NCBI RefSeq assembly: GCF_027595985.1
Contig: NC_073303.1
Coordinates: 370,772,386-370,836,385, forward strand
Length of the DNA stretch: 64,000 nt
Direction: 5' to 3'
Origin: Sorex araneus
Taxonomy: Eukaryota > Chordata > Mammalia > Eulipotyphla > Soricidae
Notes under the pieces: generated by a model
Database searches by the model: none
Told to the model about the DNA's origin: nothing
The model's input: the letters and a program-made list of their open reading frames with translations, nothing else
In this document: positions 35,383 to 47,630 of the stretch, one piece after another
Position numbering within the stretch: position 1 is the first letter of the stretch
How the letters are laid out: the number at the start of each line of letters is the position of its first letter
Translations under genes and position numbers: made by a program

Positions 35383-36617
35383 AAAATTATTTTTAAAATA
35401 TCTTTGTTGGAGGCATATAAAAATAGCAATATTACTATGTGTTCAATTCTGCATAAGAAATGAGCCAGAATGTAAATATTTCTAGGACAATCTTAAAGAA
35501 ATATCACATCATTGAAATGTTATCATTTTACTTTTTTACCCATTTAGATCATATGGAACAGCTGTCACAGGTAAATAAAGTTCCTCTTTGCAAGGCTGTT
35601 TCCTTTATTATCTCCACGAACATTGCCAGAAACTTAGAGAATATGTGTTTGGGTTTTGCAAAAACTATAAATTCTATTGCACTCTTACTTTTTCCATCTA
35701 GGGTTAAGCTCCGGTCAATAAATTTTATAAAATTGACAATTCATATCCTGGCAAGACATCTTATTGAGGCTAATAAACAATTACACATCACAATAAAACT
35801 AAGGAACAGAAGCTTAATTAGTACATGTGCTATTGACTGTTCCCTATGAAGCTGAAACTTGATATAGAAATGGAGTCACACAATAGGGAAATCATTTACA
35901 TACTTTGCTAAGGAGGCATGCCATGAATTTCATTAGCAAATGTAAAATCTTTGGAGAACCTCCTTGGAAAAGCTATTTTGAGGATTAATTGTTGACTTTA
36001 ACGTATTTGTGATAACACAAAACTGATAACTATTCAAAAACACAGCACAGGAGCAGAAATAATGATGAGTTAACATTCTTCAGAGACATAGTTTCAGGAC
36101 AGCATTTGTGATTTAAAAAACAACTGAGAGACATAGATATCACAAAATTCAAATTTACTTGTTGAAAAACAGATCACAGAAATCAGGCTCTTTATATTTA
36201 GTGGCTGACTATAGAATGAATCAATACAAAGGATCAGAATAATTTGGGAGATTCTGCAAAAAGGTATTTTCTCCTGCAAATCCCTTCTCTCAATTTCTAG
36301 TCTAGTTCTTCTAGTAAAACATGCTTTATGATATCTGTCCCTAGTCAAAATGCATAGGATTTGTCTTTCTTTGCAACATTTTCTCCTTGTTTCTCACTTT
36401 CACTTTCTTCCCAGCTCCCAGAATCCTGGGCACCAGACATGAGCCATAGTTAGTTTAGCTAACTCCTGATAATCTTTTCTTTCAGCTCTTAATTAATCTC
36501 TGGTCTCATTTTACACTCTAAATGCATGTTTTCACACTGCAACACTTTTTCCCATATAGACCTCCAGCATGCAAAGCATAAATTCTGTACATTAAACTTA
36601 AACAGATGTTGTGATTA
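35383..36617. other. Unique stretch with candidate conserved block
   Basis: 35540-35990 has no repeat ancestry I can see and the homeodomain-style AT-rich texture of many conserved non-coding elements (TAATAAACAATTACAC, GCTTAATTAGTACATG). A 129-aa frame (35460-35849) lacks any recognisable domain. Confidence 0.35.
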
Positions 36618-37078
36618 TTGCTAATCATCAGAGAGATGAAATAAAAAATCAAAACAATGAAATATCATCTAATACCATACCACACATCAAAAAGAACAAG
36701 AACAATCAGTGCTGGATTGGATTAGGGAAGAAAAGACTCATTCATTGTTGATGGGAATGCTGATGGTCCAGCCTTTTTGAAAAATAATATGAACATTCTT
36801 CAAAAAACTAGAAATTGAGCTTCCTTATGACCCAGCAATACCATTTCTGGAACTATATACTGGGGTGCAAAGAGACACAGTAGAAATGACATCTGCACTT
36901 GTATGTTCTTTGCAGCATGGTTCACAATAGCCAGAATCTGGAAACAACCCAAGTGCTCAAGAACAGAGGTGGTGGAAAAATGTGCACTAGTGAAGGGATG
37001 GGTGTTTGATCATTGCATAAACTGAAACTCAAGCATGAAAGCTTTGTAACTGTATCTCCCAGTGATTAAAAAAAAATC
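36618..37078 (+). mobile_element. L1 3' end with internal deletion
   Basis: Collinear with 19060-19660 of the L1 at 18401-20490 (TTGATGGGAATGCTGATGG, TATGACCCAGCAATACC, GGAAACAACCCAAGTGCTC). Near 36966 it jumps to the last 110 bp of the 3'UTR (GTGGTGGAAAAATGTGCAC, AAGGGATGGGTGTTTGATC) and ends in an A-run. Confidence 0.88.
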
Positions 37079-37387
37079 ATGGTGCTGCAAATAATGCAGC
37101 AACTACAACAAAAGCCAACGAACATTTCTCAGAGGGGCAGGCAGTCCCGTGGCTACTGTCTGACTGAGCTGGTCCAGTGTGCTGGGTCACTGATGCCCCA
37201 GGATGTGAAAACGTAGTAAATCTTGGAAAATGCCTGGCCTTAAACACAAGTGCACCCTGAAAAATCAGAATTTTGGCTACTGTCTTAAGAACAGAATATA
37301 CAATATTTCAGTGCAAGAAAAGTAAAACAGTTTGAGTTAGTGCTAAATGCCACTTTATGTGTCTAATTGGTGATATTCTAGATAAAA
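37079..37387. other. Unique non-genic stretch
   Basis: Nothing recognised. Confidence 0.4.
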
Positions 37388-37401
37388 AAAATTACCTTCC
37401 T

Positions 37402-37577
37402 GGGGCTAGAGCAATAGCACAGTGGGTAGGGTGTTTGCCTTGCATGTGGCTGACCCGGGTTCAATTCCCAGCATCTCATATGGTCCCCTGAGCACCGCCA
37501 AGGGTAATTCCTGAGTGCAGAGCCAGGAGTAATCCCTGTGCAGAGCCAGGTGTGACCCAAAAGGAAAAAAAAAATAG
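37402..37577 (+). mobile_element. SINE A, full length
   Basis: Head GGGGCTAGAGCAATAGCACA, B-box position GGTTCAATTCC, body and A-tail. Duplication AAAATTACCTTCCT at 37388-37401 and AAATTTACCTTCCT at 37578-37591 (one mismatch). Confidence 0.95.
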
Positions 37578-37591
37578 AAATTTACCTTCCT

Positions 37592-38489
37592 TCACCCACA
37601 CAAGGCTCTCTGGCTAACCCTGAAATAATAGACAGGGGTAATAATATATAAAAAAAAAGATAACAAAATAATTATTCATTCTTCTTATCTTGGGACCTTC
37701 AGATAAGGACATATAACTCTTTTGCATACTTTAATTCATCTCCTTAGCTGACAACTTCTTTTACCAAAGGAACTCACATAAACATACATCATCAAGATTA
37801 GAATGAAATTTCAATCGAAATAGACACTGTTGCAAGCAGAAGATTATTTCCAAAACTTGCAAGCATCTTACACATTACAGAACTCTATTAAAGTGGGTTT
37901 CACATGTCCTAAAAATTAAGGAAAGTCCACAGAGCATTGTGGAACTAGTTTAGATAGAGCCCATCTAGCTTCCTCAGAGAAATGTAATATGAGTCATATG
38001 TTTCAATAGATGTCAGGAAGATTGTGTTAACTATGTCCATAGAACTGTCTGTGCCTCAAATTTAAGGAAAAAGACCTAAGTTCACATGAATCTGTAGGAG
38101 CTGTAAGATTTCATTCTGGGCAGTGAAAGTTATTTTATGTCTTGCATTGTCAACAAAAGTTCCTCTGGTTCAGTGTATATCATAGTAGAAAGCATCTTTT
38201 CCCAGATTGTTTTGTGTTCAAATAGCAATATTTCTGGCCCTCTAGGAATGACATGTTGTTTGGATTGTTGAGCTCCAGAGAAGCCTCTGGACTTGGATAG
38301 AAGATTGAGATTTAGTAGGCAATATATTTGCCAGCCTTTTTGAAAATTGGAGTGTCATTTTTGAACTTTATCAGAGAGTATGTTGAATCCTTGAGGTGGA
38401 CATCATAAAATTAATGAACGGACGGTTATACCTCATTTGATTGCCTTTCACTTAAAGTAGAAGGCCAGTGATACAACTTAAAAAATATT
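37592..38489. other. Unique non-genic stretch
   Basis: Nothing recognised. Confidence 0.4.
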
Positions 38490-38672
38490 ACCAGGGACAC
38501 AGAGAGATAGTTCAAAAGTCTGAAGTGTATGGTCTGAATACAAGAAGCCCAGATTTGGTTCTTAGCACTGTCCAGCCTTCTTGAACACTGGGGGGTGATC
38601 AGAGCACAATTAGGTGTAGCCTCTGGGCACTATCAGGCCTGACCCTCCAAACAAAGAAACAAACAAACAATA
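38490..38672 (+). mobile_element. Old SINE A-related copy
   Basis: AGGGACACAGAGAGATAG, CAGATTTGGTTCTTAGCACT, GATCAGAGCACAATTAGG and a (CAAA)n tail. Strongly diverged. Confidence 0.65.
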
Positions 38673-40262
38673 CTGATTTTAGATTTGTTTTGTGGATACT
38701 TGCAGTATTATTTACATAAATAATAATTTAACATGATGAGTTTTTAGATTCGATTCTATTCACATACATGCACCTACATAGTGATTAGACTGTTTTTGTT
38801 TGTGTGAATATCCCACAAGTGCATATGCAGAGCTTGTTTCATTGTTCTAACCACAGAAATATTTATTCTATGAATTAAAGCATTTTGCCTGATTATAGTT
38901 ATTCGTGGCTCTAGAGGAGAAAAAGGGAACTGTCTTTTTTCTGAATTTATTTTGTTCATTACAGATGTTATGTATTTCAGCATGCATCTTCCCTGTGTGC
39001 AAAAATTTGAATCTGTTGGTCATCTGCATCGGCTCTGGGTGCTAACAAGATAACTGATCTATTTTCACGTAGAGCAATTAGCTTCTTTCTGCATAAGCCT
39101 TCTCGGTTGTAATCGTGTTCACCATCACTTACCCTGTACATGTTCATCACATGTCACAGAAAAAGTCTGAAGACAGAGGGAGGCTGAGCTGCAGTTTCCT
39201 GATAGGAAAGATAACTCAGACACCCCTGTGGATGATAGCTGGTTGAGAGGCTTAGGGTGTAAAAGCCACAGGGATATTAGAGTTGTCTCTCCCACTTCTC
39301 TCTGAGATTTTATCTGTGAGAGATGAATAGCCTGCAATGCATAACACATTGATATGCAGAAGCAATAGTATCATAACTGCATCACAGATCTCATGGCTGG
39401 AAGTTTAAAGTGCTACAAATTTTGGCCCCTCCCTGAGGGTGACAACTTAAAGTTAACTTAATGACTAGAAAATTGAGAATGGAGAGTCAGCATCCTGCTT
39501 GTAAGGAATATTAAAACAAATATATTATGGTGTCCATTCTCAGTTTTCTAGGTCTGTGTGAGTACTATCGTTCTAATCTTTGAAAAGCCATGATAATACA
39601 TAATATTCATAATTGTTATGGACACAATGGTAGCAATAGAAATCTGTTGTCCATTCTAAAGAATTAAAAATACAAATAAAGCTGTATAATTTCTTATTTT
39701 CAGTGTAAAAGGTCATAGGTAGTAAAATTTAAAAAAACAATATTTAGATAATATGCTTATATTAAATGCTATAAAATCTCATGATTTTACATTTTCAAGT
39801 AGGTATTTTTTTGGTGAAAATTTAATGTAATTTGCCCTCAAGGTTGTGGTACCATCTATAGTAGAACTGAATAAAACCAAAGGACTTAGCTATTCTGAAC
39901 AGCCATAAATATGAAGCCTGTCTCCAAAGTATATATGAACATATCACTTATTTCAAAATTTCTTTATTCAACACCACTTATTAAAAGGTGTAATGAATCT
40001 TAATAGGCTTTGTGCAGAATTAGTATTGTGCAAGATTTTCAAAATCAGAGTAATTTTGTTTAGTTCATTTCTCTTGGAATAAGCAAAATTTGTACTTCCC
40101 TCTCATTGTGGTAATACAAAGCAAGTGAAAATGGTTAAAATATATTTGACATTATGTATTAAATGGTGACTGTCTTAAAGAATATGTTCACAATGCTATG
40201 CTTGAAACCGAATGTGGACTCATTTGCAAGGAAGCCTCTGCAGGTGTAAATAGGGTGAACTA
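38673..40262. other. Unique non-genic stretch of about 1.6 kb
   Basis: AT-rich sequence. No repeat, exon or RNA gene was recognised. Confidence 0.4.
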
Positions 40263-40440
40263 TTTTTTTTTCCTCCCTCCCCTCCTCCCTCCCTTCATTC
40301 CTTCCTTCCCTCCTTCCCTCCTTCTCTCCTTCCTTCCTTCCTTCCTTCCTTCCTTCCTTCCTTCCTTCCTTCCTTCCTTCCTTCCTTCCTTCCTTCCTTC
40401 CTTCCTTCCTTCCTTTGTCCTTTCTTTTTTCTTTCCTTTC
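40263..40440. repeat. (TTCC)n pyrimidine tract
   Basis: Pure TTCC tetranucleotide at about 40327-40414 with TCCC-rich left and TTTC-rich right flanks. The Lys-Glu-Gly and Phe-Leu-Pro-Ser frames of up to 189 aa over it are artefacts. Confidence 0.95.
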
Positions 40441-40451
40441 TTTCTTGATTC

Positions 40452-40620
40452 TTTTGGGGGGCATCACACACCTGGTAGTACTCAGTGCTTCCTTCTTGCA
40501 CTGTTCCCAGTGATTAGTCCTGACAGTGCTCGGGAGGTCAGAAAGCGTGCTGGGAATGGAACTCGGGTTGTCCCTTACAAGGCTAGCACCCTACCTTCAA
40601 TGCTATGTTTCCAATCCTAT
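40452..40620 (-). mobile_element. Old SINE A-related copy
   Basis: CCTGGTAGTACTCAGTGC, GGGAATGGAACTCGGGTTG and CAATGCTATGTTTCCAATCC in reversed order. The pyrimidine tract to its left probably grew from its tail. Confidence 0.65.
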
Positions 40621-40761
40621 GATGAATTCCTTGAGATGAAATCATTCTCTATGATTGGAATTGGCTCTAAATTCCAAAACGACAGTCTTCCCAAATTGGA
40701 GGAAACAGACATGGCAGTGAAGGCCATGGGGAGCCATGGAGAGACTGGAGTTGGGAGGCTA

Positions 40762-41012
40762 CTGTAGCACTCTAGCACTCTTGTCTCATTGCTCATCGAT
40801 TTGCTCAAGTGGGCACCAGTAATGTCTCCATTGTGGGACTTGTTGTTACTGCTTTTGGCATATAGAATATGCCCCGGGTATCTTGCCAGGCTCTGCCATG
40901 CAGGCAGGATACTCTCAGTCACTTGCCAGGCTCTCCGAGAGGGATGGAGGAATCGAACCTGGGTTGGCTGCATGCAAGGCAAACATCCTATCCACTGTGC
41001 TATCACTCCTGG
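40762..41012 (-). mobile_element. SINE B
   Basis: Reversed end TTGCTCATCGATTTGCTC, GTTACTGCTTTTGGCATAT, CTTGCCAGGCTCTGCCATG, reversed B box GGAATCGAACC, and reversed head CACTGTGCTATCACTCC. No A-tail is visible on the left. Confidence 0.93.
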
Positions 41013-41509
41013 AAAATCAACTGGAGCCACTAGAGGGAGGAAGAAGCAAGAAACAGGGGGATGGCCAGTATAAATACGGTAACAGCTGACCTAGACGGAG
41101 AAGGAGTCATTGGGAAATGGTCCTTTGTGAAGGACTCCAAAAAACTTAAAAAATGACAACGTTCTGTTATTTCCTTAGCAAACATCTTTAAGTTAGTTAA
41201 CTATTTTATACGGCCTAACATGTCACCATCATAGCTACTTGTATCTTTGATCAGTTCTGTCTTTGATCTTGTCTCTCTTACTGAGCAAGCTAAATGCTGG
41301 GAAATTTGTCATGGAAACTTGTAACCAAAGAAGTTCATGTGTTGCAAATGTTTAACACTTCATAAAGTGAGAACAATGAGATCTCAGATTCTTTGGAGTT
41401 TGAAATCTGTTAGAACCCAGAAAGTTCAAGATAGAAGTTATAACGACCTTTTGATTTCCCCCCAGCTTAATTACATACTCATTGTAATACATTTTTCCTT
41501 TTACTGTGA
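41013..41509. other. Unique non-genic stretch
   Basis: Nothing recognised. Confidence 0.4.
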
Positions 41510-41635
41510 AATATTTTTATTTTTATTTAATTTTTTAATTGAACCAACACGTGATACACAGTTACAAAATTGTTCATGATTGGATTTCAGTCATGCAATG
41601 TTCCAACACTCATCGCTTCACCAGTGTGATGACTA
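41510..41635 (-). mobile_element. L1 3' terminal fragment
   Basis: Reversed A-tail, then TTGAACCAACACGTGATACA, TTTCAGTCATGCAATGTTCC and ACTCATCGCTTCACCAGTGT, matching the L1 3' end. Confidence 0.8.
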
Positions 41636-42348
41636 TGGTGACACTGGGAAATGACTCAATATGGTTAGAATCTGAGTGACATCTTGACTTCAGAAAATAA
41701 CCCTTAAATCTACCCTATTCTTTAAAATATTCTGAATATCTCCCCCAACCCCCCCTTTTTTATCTATTTCTACACTGAATCTGGAAATTTATGTTGGAAA
41801 TGTACCACTGTCTTAGAATTGTCCTATACTCCGTCCCATTGGATGCAGACCATTCACTTCAGTAAACCGTCTGCCAACAGTCCTGAGATTGAGTAGTCTA
41901 TACTCCGATTCTTAAGTGCTCACTCTTTCCTAAGAGATCTCTCCAATTTGTTTCCTCTGACTCATGCTTGAATTCTTTCTTGTATGGGTTGAAAAACAGA
42001 ACCTGCTTCTTGGATAACAGCCTATTGATATTGTCAGTGAGCGGACACCTCCACAACAAAAGATCTCTTTTTGCTTTTGGTAGAGGTACAGTTCTACTGA
42101 CACCTCAATCTAGAACTTCTGGCTTCCAAACGGTTAGAAAATAAACTTCTTTTCAACCGTGGTCAAGTGTCTGGAAAATTCTTTGCCATCTCTAGGGAAA
42201 TAATATTTTTTTTTTACATTTTCATTCCACTAAGCTTTTTTGACTACTTAGAGCTTTTCATATTCAAAGGTGGTAGAATTCCAGTTTATACTTTGATTCT
42301 ATTGCTGGTTCACAGAATGAAAAAAAAAATTGTATTTTTTCTTGCAGG
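41636..42348. other. Unique non-genic stretch
   Basis: Nothing recognised. Confidence 0.4.
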
Positions 42349-42495
42349 TATGGCCTTTGTCATGCATGTAGTCAACCCATGTTTGATCTCTGGCACCCCA
42401 TATGGTCCCATGAACCCACGGGGAAGAGGAATGATCCCTGAGCACAGAGCCAGGTGTAAGCCCAAACACCACTGGATGGGGCCCCAAAACCAAAA
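42349..42495 (+). mobile_element. Old SINE A lacking most of the head
   Basis: CATGCATGTAGTCAACCCATG, CACCCCATATGGTCCCATGA, GATCCCTGAGCACAGAGCC and an A-rich end (first motif given in part). Confidence 0.75.
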
Positions 42496-43044
42496 ATAAA
42501 AATCTCCTTTATTGAGTTCCTGGATTGTAAGAGTAATATCTTCTGTGTCTTGATCACTTGAATATGAAATAACAGTAAACACAGGAGCAATGCATTATTA
42601 TGTAGGAAGATTCTTCATGCCAGGTACTATTCTTAAATGTTCTTAATAGAAGAATACTCTGAGGTAGGGGCTGTTATGTTTAAGAGGGAAAAGATAAAAA
42701 ATTAACAACCTCAATACTTTTTTTCAGTGTTAATGGCTAGATTATTAGAAAGTCTGTGCTCATGTGAACTGTTCTATTTGCTTGGAACTTCTTTTGTGTG
42801 TGTGTGTGAAAAATATCCCTTTGTGTAATTATTTCCTCTTTCTTTGCACTGTTCGTTCATTTCTAAATATGTTCAACTTTTTCCTTCAAACAAAATAGAA
42901 ACCATCTTTCCAGTCATAAAATCTTCCACTAGTTACTACCAATCTATCTCTAGTCTTTTGTTAAAAATGCATATTTAATATCTTCACATCTATTCATCTC
43001 CTATTAAGTTGAATCACATGACGTTATCAAACATTGAACCACCT
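42496..43044. other. Non-genic stretch with MIR trace
   Basis: 42590-42720 reads as a decayed minus-strand MIR (TGCCAGGTACTATTCTTAA, CTCTGAGGTAGGGGCTGTT). The rest is unique. Confidence 0.45.
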
Positions 43045-43045
43045 T

Positions 43046-43202
43046 CTTTTCGGGGGGCCACTCTCTGGTGCTCAGAGATTACCTCTGGCTCTGCACTAAG
43101 GAATTACTCCTAGCAGTGTCTGGAGGACCATGTTGGGTGCCAGGAATTGAGCCCTGGTCAGCTGAGTACAAGGCCCTACCCACTATACTATCACTCCAGC
43201 TC
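43046..43202 (-). mobile_element. Old SINE A
   Basis: GGGGGGCCACTCTCTGGTG, CTCTGCACTAAGGAATTAC, CTATACTATCACTCCAGCTC in reversed order. Confidence 0.8.
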
Positions 43203-44154
43203 ACACTGCCCAACTTTGATAAACACAGTGACAGTCTTACCTGGTCTACCCAAGTTCTCTCCTCCCACCAGTCAGTGTCTACCTTATCCTTCTCAGTCTA
43301 CTCCGGAAAGATGCACAGATAACAATAACCTAATGACAAAGTGCAATGTCACCACTTGGACCTCTTTATATCAACAACAATTAAAAATAGTGGAGGATAA
43401 CTTTGCACATGAGCTTTCTAGGGATGCAATGCAGGTTAAACATTTTAACCCTTGAGAGATTTTCTGTGCCTCCCTGTATTTCAGGGCATGGGCTTTTGGT
43501 TAGGGGCACTAGTACGTAGCCTTCATGCCTTGTGCAAGTTGGGGTTTCAAGACTGGTTCCTTTCACTCTGAAACTCTTGAAAGGCATGATCTAAATCTTC
43601 CTAGCTCATGACACGATTCATCACCAGCATCTTATATTTGCTTTTCCTCCTGATATCTGTGGGTCTACCTTCCCTATCCCTTGTCCCTGGCTTCTGTTCA
43701 CTTTTTCTCTGACTCTTTCTGATCAGCCTAATATTTTAATGTCACTTATTACCCAAGGTTTTGTCATTGACCCTCTCCTCACTTCATTTTTGTCTCTTCT
43801 CACCATTTTTACTTGGTGTACTCATCTTATGGATTCAACTATCACTTATAATTGGATGCCTTTTAATCCCTTGCCCAGAATTCTCTTTTGAGATATAATT
43901 CACAGTTCTTTTGCATCTTCAGCTTCATATAAGCTGTATCACAAATTGCATCCTTCCTTCTTTCTCTTCTTCCTTCTTTCCTTTCTCCATTCCCTTTTCT
44001 TCCTCCTGCAAATAAAAGGCCATCTGTTTAAATGCTTTAACTGTATATTATTCTAATTACAAAAAGATTTTCTCAGAACTTTATGGTTTATTCTTTTGTT
44101 TATAAATAGTGAATATCACTTTTAAAGCCCAATTATGTTGTGTGGACTTAATTA
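43203..44154. other. Unique non-genic stretch
   Basis: Pyrimidine-rich near 43950-44005. Nothing else recognised. Confidence 0.4.
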
Positions 44155-44235
44155 ACATTTTATTTAGTAAATATTTATTGAGTAGCTACTGTCTGTCACA
44201 CCTTATGCTAAACTAAGTATAGTGATTGCTACTAG
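44155..44235 (-). mobile_element. L2-like remnant
   Basis: GTAAATATTTATTGAGTAGC then CACACCTTATGCTAAAC follows the reversed L2 3' end order (recalled). Confidence 0.5.
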
Positions 44236-47081
44236 AATCTATGAAAGATGAAACAAAAGATCAACTAATAAAGTGTAGAAAAGAAAAATAAATAGAATGA
44301 ATTTTGGAAACAAGGAGACTTTTGAGTGAAAAGCATGCTATTATTGGAGAAGCCTAACTTGCAGTTTTAGGTAGTTGTTAGAGTTGTTTTTTCTTGCATC
44401 ACAACATCAGTGTGTGTATTTGATCTTGTTTCTATTCTTTCCACCTCCTCCCCTCAACTCAACACCACTTCAGTGTTTGAAAGAAAATAATTTGCACAAT
44501 CATTGCTGCTGGTTGCTCAGAGCATTGTCTCATGGCGAGAGGTGATAAGTGGAGTACAGTGAGAAGGAAAACAGCTCTTTACCACTCTGCTCCTTCCCTT
44601 AACCCTTCCAAGGCACAATACAGCTTAATTAACCAGCTAGCACTTAACGGTATCAACAGTCAGTCCTGTCCCAAGGCCAGCTCCCCTAAGCCCTGCTTTG
44701 TTTGTATTTTCTGTATTAAGCAACCCGCTTGCCAGCCTGAGATGTCTGTGTGATATGTAAATGATGCCCTGACTCGTTTTTATATTCCGCTGGCACTGGG
44801 AGAGCATTTCAGGGCTGTCATCTCTGCTGAAAGACATCAAACCTCAGATGTCAAGGAAGATTCTCAATTTAATTCCGAAAAGCCGGGTATTTGCTTCCTG
44901 GCTCTGCTGATTTCCATCTGTTTGTTTGATGGCTTTGCGATGACAGAAGGGCTGGGTTGCTACTCTCACCTTCCGGACCATGAGGCTAATTAGCCCAGAA
45001 GGACCAAGTGTTTGAAGACCGGGTTCTCTGGCTGTTCAGGTGCACAGATGTTAAGGTAGCCAAAGTGTGGAACTGGCTCGGAGGGTTATACCTCAAGGAA
45101 AGGAAGAAGACAGAACTCATTCTCTCTACGGAATCCTGAGGCCAGCCCTGCTCTAAAGCCTCCTAAACTGGAAGAAAGAGGTTCTCCTGTGTGAGGAAGA
45201 TTCTCTCATCTGGGGTAGAGTCCTAGAAAAATCTCCTGGTATAAGTGATTGCCCAGCTAGCTGGGCATGAGTCTTATGCTCGTGGCCTGCTAGCACTTCC
45301 TGCTGATATAAGGAGTCCCACACCTACTCCACACAGAGACCTGAGGGAGACACAGTCCCCTGCAGAAAAGCTACAAAGACTCTCATCTCTGACCTCTCTT
45401 GGTCATTGGTGATGGAATCATGCATTGTAGTAACAATTGTTTCTTGTTTTGCCATCATGTTTGGAGGCTCAGGATAACAGCCCTCAGCAGAGAAAGTGAA
45501 GCATGAGGAGAAGAACTTGAGATTTTGCCCAAATGTGGCCACACAGTAGATGCTGAGGAAACGTTTCTAGCCTGAGGCACGGTAGGGTCTAGATGAGTCT
45601 CGTTTTGTGATGTTCTAGTTGTACTATGAGGTTCTTCCTTCTCAGAGTCTTTCTGAAAGCTCCTTGACCAGGAAGTAGCTGAGGCAGCTACTCCAGTCAG
45701 GCCTTCCACCTTGACCTGTCTCCACCTGTCTCTACTTTCCCTTGCTGGGGGCCACGACACTCTCTGGCTCACCCTTCATGGTGAGGGATGCTGAACTGTA
45801 GTCTGGGGAGAGGCAATCTCACCTTCTCCCATGAGGGGACCGAGGAAAGAGTAAAGGGACAAGGACTGTGTGTGCCTCAGGAAAGTGTCTCTCATCTGAA
45901 AGCCTCCCAGCCTGCCTGCCCTCTGACAGGAAGAAGGTACATGGTGACATCTTCTCTCAGAACTGCTGGTGCTACTTCGAGGTTGCTGTGGAATAATCAC
46001 CATCTCTCTGCATGAAAACTCTGTCAGCAGTGGCCTTCTCCACGGCTGAGAAGGGGCAAGAAATCTGAGGCCGCTGTGTGCCACCAAAAATGAGTGAGTT
46101 TCATCTTACTGCATAACTGCACGAGGACAGAAGGGGCCTTGGTAGCACAGGGATTCGAATCACTTTATATTTTGAGATCTCAGAAGCCCCTTGGTCTAAC
46201 CCTGTCGTGATGAGGAGCATTTCCTTAAGCCACATACCAGTGCTGGCAGTGGAACCTTTTCCCAGCAATTATTTCCTTGCGCTCTTGAAAACTGAGCAGG
46301 AGGGTTCCAGTGTCTCAGCTGTGGGATACTCAGGAGGGAAACAGACTTATTTCCTCTCTGGAAGGCCAGGAGCTGAGACTCAGATTCATACACTGGGCTT
46401 TTGAGGTGGGCTGTGTGAAAATCAGCCACGAATGGTGGGATTGTATTTTAACATTGAACGCACCAGGTGGATTTTGCTAGAACATCTATAGCAAGTACCA
46501 TGGGCTGCTGTCTCCTTGCCCGAGAGGATCTGTCCAGTGATCTGTCTCCTCAGCCTGAAAAAGAAGCAGTAGCTGCCGGCCCTCAGGTTTCAAGCAAACC
46601 GGTTGCTGCTTAAGGTTTCAGCCTCCTATGGAAGTTCAAGGGCAGGAAAAACTACTGTGTATCCAGCTGCATTCCAGCTGCGCTCTTCTGGGTGGTGATG
46701 TGAAAAAACAATCAATAGCAGTGCTCTTGGGAGCCTACTTTAGGAAAATGGAGAGTTATTTCTCCTCTTGCTTCTCTCCCTCTGGGTGTCACGGGGGTCT
46801 TCCCTCTGGACATGTCCGCTGGTTGCCCAGAGCACAGCCACTGGAGTCACGCACAGCTGGGGAAAGGGAGGGGGCTTCAGGGATCAGGGCCCAGAGGTTA
46901 CCCCTATTTGTAAGAAAGACATAAACAACGAGGTTCTCCAGAAGTTTATCTTCTGCTGCTTAACCCAATCGTCTATTGACCTCCTGTAATGATCTTAGTT
47001 TGTCCATCGCCCCTTGACAATGCAGAGACCAAAACTGGGTCAGCAGCTTTTTAAGGTTTGTGATCTGTGGCCAATACTCGC
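44236..47081. other. SINE-free, GC-richer island with candidate conserved block
   Basis: 2.8 kb without any recognisable retroposon. 44590-45010 has the look of a conserved non-coding element (CAGCTTAATTAACCAGC, TGTAAATGATGCCCTGAC, GAGGCTAATTAGCCCAG). 45100-46900 is of mixed composition with frames of 98-105 aa on both strands and no recognisable domain. No exon could be supported. Confidence 0.35.
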
Positions 47082-47094
47082 TTTCTCAAAGATC

Positions 47095-47343
47095 ACTGTA
47101 GCACTGTCATCCCGTTGCTCATCGATTTGCCTGAGTGGGCACCAGTAACGTCTCCATTGTGAGTGTGAGACTTGTTACTGTTTTTGGCATATTGAATACG
47201 CCACAGGTAGCTTGCCAGGCTCTGCCATGCGGGCAGGATACTCTCGGTAGCTTGCCGGGCTCTCTGAGAGGGGCGGAGGAATTGAACCTGGGCCGGCTGC
47301 ATGCAAGGCAAATGCCCTACCCACTGCGATATTGCTCCAGCCC
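47095..47343 (-). mobile_element. SINE B, near full length
   Basis: Reversed end CACTGTCATCCCGTTGCTC, body CAGTAACGTCTCCATTGTG with a 6-nt GTGAGT duplication, and head end ATTGCTCCAGCCC. Duplication about TTTCTCAAAGAT (47082-47093) and TTTTCAAAGAT (47344-47354). Confidence 0.92.
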
Positions 47344-47439
47344 TTTTCAAAGATACTCTTGTTATTGTTAATGGTCCCCTTTTTTGATTAAAAAATAACT
47401 ATCTATTCATTTCAATCTGGAATTCCTTGTCACTCTAGG

Positions 47440-47615
47440 CTTTTGGGGGTGAGGTGGGGGAGGGCGTCATACCCAGTGATGTTCAGGTGTTACTTCTGAC
47501 TCTGCACTCAGGAATTAGACTTGACAGTGCTCGGGGGACTATATGGGATGCCAGGGATTGAGCCCAGGTCGGCCCGTGAAGGCAAACGCCCTACTGCTGT
47601 ACTATTACTCTGGTC
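47440..47615 (-). mobile_element. SINE A
   Basis: Reversed body and head (CTCTGCACTCAGGAATTAGA, GGGATTGAGCCCAGGTCGG). 15-bp duplication CCTTGTCACTCTAGG at 47425-47439 and CCTTGTTACTCTAGG at 47616-47630 (one mismatch). It shows no clear A-tail. Confidence 0.92.
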
Positions 47616-47630
47616 CCTTGTTACTCTAGG

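Noticed and set aside
35460..35849. 129-aa plus-strand frame
   Set aside because: Composition follows AT-rich DNA (Ile, Asn, Lys, Leu), with no domain and no coding context.
40159..40767. Frames of 102 and 189 aa on opposite strands
   Set aside because: Produced by the (TTCC)n tract and a neighbouring SINE.
45100..46900. Several 70-105 aa frames on both strands in the GC-richer island
   Set aside because: Overlapping frames on both strands with no recognisable domain and no consistent splice structure.
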